A DNA stretch of 64,000 nt from the NCBI GenBank assembly GCA_940671915.1, contig CALNVZ010000174.1, positions 17,572,790 to 17,636,789 of the forward strand. Direction: 5' to 3'. The first letter of the stretch is position 1. Every line of letters starts with the position of its first letter. A model generated the notes under the pieces. The model saw only the letters and a list, made by a program, of their open reading frames with translations, ran no database searches and was not told the DNA's origin. This stretch comes from Paracentrotus lividus (taxonomy: Eukaryota > Echinodermata > Echinoidea > Camarodonta > Echinidae). The position numbers were made by a program, and so were the translations under genes. Positions 60,901 through 64,000 of the stretch are shown here, in pieces.

Positions 60901-63900
60901 ATATGGAAATTTTGATTAAATTTATTTCAAGCTGTAATTACATGTGTATAATGTATGTTTTATATATCCTGTATCAGATGATTACATTATATCAAACTAC
61001 GGTAAATCAGAATTCACTATGAATAAACTCAGTCAAAATCAAATAGTTCAATCAAGTCTCCTCAAACTGGAACACCCGTGCTGCATGAAGCTGCAATGCT
61101 CCTATAGTATTATTTTGTTTTCCACAATAAATTGCTTCCGCTCTGAACTACAGAATGCATTGTCTGCGATTTCACAAGTCAAGGTCATAGTCTGTGTGTT
61201 CTGTACTCCAAACTTGTACCATTCTATGGCGGACAATGGATTGAAAAGGGCATCTTTTTGCAACCTGCCTAGCAAATATTTGTTTTCATTTTACACAGCA
61301 GAGTGCAGTGTTATTCATCATCCTCTACTTCTTTAGCATGCACAAGATGGGTAATGGATGCAAACCACAAAATTACCTCCCAAACCACAAAACAGGAACC
61401 AATATCATTGGTGATAAGTGCTCTCCTATTGAAGCCTGAACCCAACTTAACCCCCATACTATTGTGGGCATTATGAATGTTGTGTCAAGAACCTATCAAG
61501 TACTTGTAAATGTACGTTTAATACTGGACAGCAATAGCTGTACATGTAGGCCCAACATGTATACTCAAAATAATTTAAAGATAAGAAGTATACATGTAGG
61601 AAGCCTAAATAACTCTTTTCAAATTGAAGAACGAGGCCTATCCTTCACTCTTTCACTTTCAATCTATTACCATCGCTGGTTGTGGTCATTTGCTGAATAT
61701 CCCAAGTATCAAGTGCTTCAAAAAATGATGAAGAGAGACTGTGTAATTGGAACCTTGGTCATTCTTGTCTAGGTCATGGTGCCTTTCCCAGCAGGACCAA
61801 GGCACTGGGCAAAGCCACAGTCCCAGGATAAGGTTTCAGGGTTCATCCACAGCTTCTGAATACAATGAACTCTACCCCTTGGAGAGCCAGGGGGCTGACA
61901 TGAACACCCCTTGAATTTGTTCAAAGGATATTGCTATTGTGTGAAGTAAAATGCCCTCTCCAGGGAGGTATGTTAGGTGTATTGGGTTTGCATCTCATTA
62001 ACTATAAATAATCATGACAGTGAATAGAGGGAGGGGAATATACTGGATGATGAATGGGGTTGGGAAGTTTAGTGAATGGATTAGTTGACTCTTAAATAAA
62101 CATTGCTAGGTTTTACAAAAGGAATGGAATTCCTACCCCAGAAATTCCATGAGAATTCACTTCAAACAAATTTTCCCACTTTCTTGTGCAACTACAATAC
62201 ATGTGGACATGGTTATCCAGGACCGAACATTTGCCTGACAAACTAATTTTCGGGCAAGTAAACTAACAAATAGTTCAATGAAAATGTATTCTGTGAGACA
62301 CAAGTACTGTTGTCATCTCAAAGCTCTATCAATTTCTTGAAATCATCACTTCTTATTTTGTTTTAAATATTTAGCCTACAAAAATGTTTGCGTTACTAGT
62401 ACTTATAGTTCCCCCTTTTTTTTTCTACAAAGTTTTCAGAAAGATTCAATGGGTGGCTTTCCCATAAAAACCCAAATCAAAATAAAAATGCATGAGAGTT
62501 TGCCCAGAGTCAGATAAATTATCAAAGAATATTTACGTCACTGCTAATCTTTCCCACAAATCGTTTCTAGTGGTCGAGTGTAGCCCCCAGGCAAAGAATT
62601 CTCTCCATATTTCTCAAGACATTGTTCAATAGCAATGCAAGGAAGATATATTCCAGTTTATCATTCATAAAAATCTTGGAATAAGTTAACTTGCACAAAT
62701 AGGTCAGAAAAAGTGCAACATATCATGTTTGTATGCTGCTTCGACAACTTTACATGTATATTCAACATTTATAAGCAATTGCTACAATATTAGCCCTGAG
62801 TCTGCAGTTTATGCTGTCCATCAATCCCATGATATAATATGTAGTCCGGTACAGTGGGAATGCAAATTTATAATTTTGTTGAACATTGTTGTTGTTGCAA
62901 GGTTTACATACATTTATTGGTATCTCAACTACACTGGAAACAAAGTACCCACAATTTGCAATTAAATTCAAATACCCTATTCTGATCATATAGTTCTAAA
63001 TTGTGTTACCAAGTATTTTCGAGATGACAGAAGTAAAAATCTGTGACTAGACAGACAGAACAGCAAAAATTGAAACATATCAACGAACCATAGTGTAATA
63101 ACAACAAAAAAAACTATATTTCCAATTCCGTTTCTATTGTACTGTGGACAATAACACTTATGAGGTCACAAAACAGTCTCAGTGAATGAATTACAAAAAT
63201 GTTATTTCAGCAGGAGTTTCATAACAGGATACTTCAGCAAAAGGAAATATTTTCATAATGTTCAACTTCAAATGTACCTTGAACTTGGAACTTTCATATG
63301 ACAAGATTGGCAGTTTGTACCCGAGTATAGGCCTACTTGTGTCAGTTTGTTTTCAAACAACTTTTCTTCCTGATATGTGGGAGTTCTAAGTGTGCACCTT
63401 CATTGTCATGGAATCTGTATTATATGTTTGGGAACATTCCCTTCCCATAATGAAACATAACACTTCCAAGCCCAAGGATTTCCAACACCACTATTGCCGA
63501 AAAAACAGGAACCCTGCAGTCAAAACATTTCACAAGATTCTGAATGATTGGGCAAACATTTGGCACCCCATTTCACCTGGGTTTGTGACACAATGCATTT
63601 GAGATGTTATTCCAACGGTTGTACTTGAATCATGCCCTGCTCTATTCTTCACGCTTCTATTCCGCCGCATTGGGCATAGGCCAACAAAAACTTGTCTAAA
63701 CACGGGTGGGAGTATGGAGTTTTGCACACAGCAGGATATGGAGACTGTGGCGCCATGATCTGATTAGGCTACCACTGTTGTTGGTTGTGTTTATTTGGCT
63801 AATCTTGAACACAACAAAATATTTATTCATAAAATTTCTTGTCTGGTTTGCAGGTGTCTAACATGTACGGCTGTACTTGTACATGTTAGACATATTTTCA

Positions 63901-64000
63901 AATTGCAAGTAGTTTGTATTGAATGCACAAGAAATAATATATTTGTATGTTGTGCTTGCTTAGAGGAAAACAAGATTTATACATTTTGTATGGAACAATG
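57901..64000. other. Probable intron of the Rho GTPase or intergenic DNA
   Basis: Lies upstream of the minus-strand exon, so much of it may be the intron before that exon. No P-loop (GxxxxGK) exon was found on the minus strand by eye. A minus-strand open frame of 77 codons (58079-58312) and a plus-strand one of 130 codons (60944-61336) show no recognised domain. The stretch is comparatively rich in AGGCCT palindromes and ends with a stem-loop (63855-63892). Confidence 0.4.
63855..63892. repeat. Perfect 14-bp stem-loop
   Basis: TGTCTAACATGTAC (63855-63868) pairs exactly with GTACATGTTAGACA (63879-63892) around a 10-base loop. It is too short for a typical animal miRNA precursor, and no surrounding pairing was seen. 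Confidence 0.55.

Noticed and set aside
60944..61336. 130-codon frame on the plus strand
   Set aside because: No domain, no splice or promoter context, and cysteine/serine-rich random-looking composition.

Overview
The window looks like a gene-poor stretch of an AT-rich marine invertebrate nuclear genome. I estimate about 35% GC. There are no bacterial-style operons, no dense coding and no ribosome-binding-site pattern. Instead there is long non-coding DNA, many microsatellites and minisatellites, several miniature inverted-repeat elements, a tRNA-derived SINE-like head, and exons of an animal Rho GTPase. The palindrome TAGGCCTA is unusually frequent, and I associate it from memory with echinoderm and other invertebrate deuterostome genomes. 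An echinoderm is therefore my best guess, but it is inference.

The only convincing protein-coding gene is a RhoU/RhoV (Wrch/Chp)-type small GTPase near the right end. One exon (57814-57900) lies on the minus strand and covers the end of switch II and the next beta strand. The following coding piece (56325-56754) lies on the PLUS strand, directly after a 25-N gap, and carries the rest of the G domain and the palmitoylation-type C-terminus. These two pieces should form one continuous sequence on one strand. The plus-strand piece also holds at least six single-base indels. A ~235 bp segment is present twice (55447-55677 and 57580-57816) in a way that looks like two unmerged overlapping contig ends. 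Together these point to a locally inverted and poorly polished assembly, or less likely a real rearranged pseudogene. The first exon, with the P-loop, was not found and probably lies beyond 64000.

Repeat layout from left to right: an element with perfect 50-bp inverted repeats at 1-309; a TIR element with an internal ~30-33 bp minisatellite at 4286-5345; CT-rich tracts at 5.6-6.1 kb; a poly-C tract at 7.03 kb; a hairpin MITE at 14508-14645; a large composite repeat block at about 15.8-20.06 kb. That block contains diverged direct repeats, five ~158-bp tandem units with arrays of AGGTCA half-sites, and a 347-bp tandem duplication. Two opposite-orientation copies of one MITE family follow, at 22214-24034 and 46596-47389; both have 3-bp target duplications and a 51-53 bp internal minisatellite that differs greatly in length. 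Others are a TIR element at 32732-33157, the SINE-like tRNA head at 35045-35116, a 50-bp-arm hairpin at 49165-49393 and a TIR element at 53303-54395.

The rest (roughly 24-32 kb, 33-46 kb, 47.4-53 kb and 58-64 kb) is unannotated intergenic or intronic DNA. A few GC-rich islands there could be small exons or conserved regulatory elements. Almost all open frames of 60-240 codons in the window are chance or repeat-derived, including the longest one, which is minisatellite.
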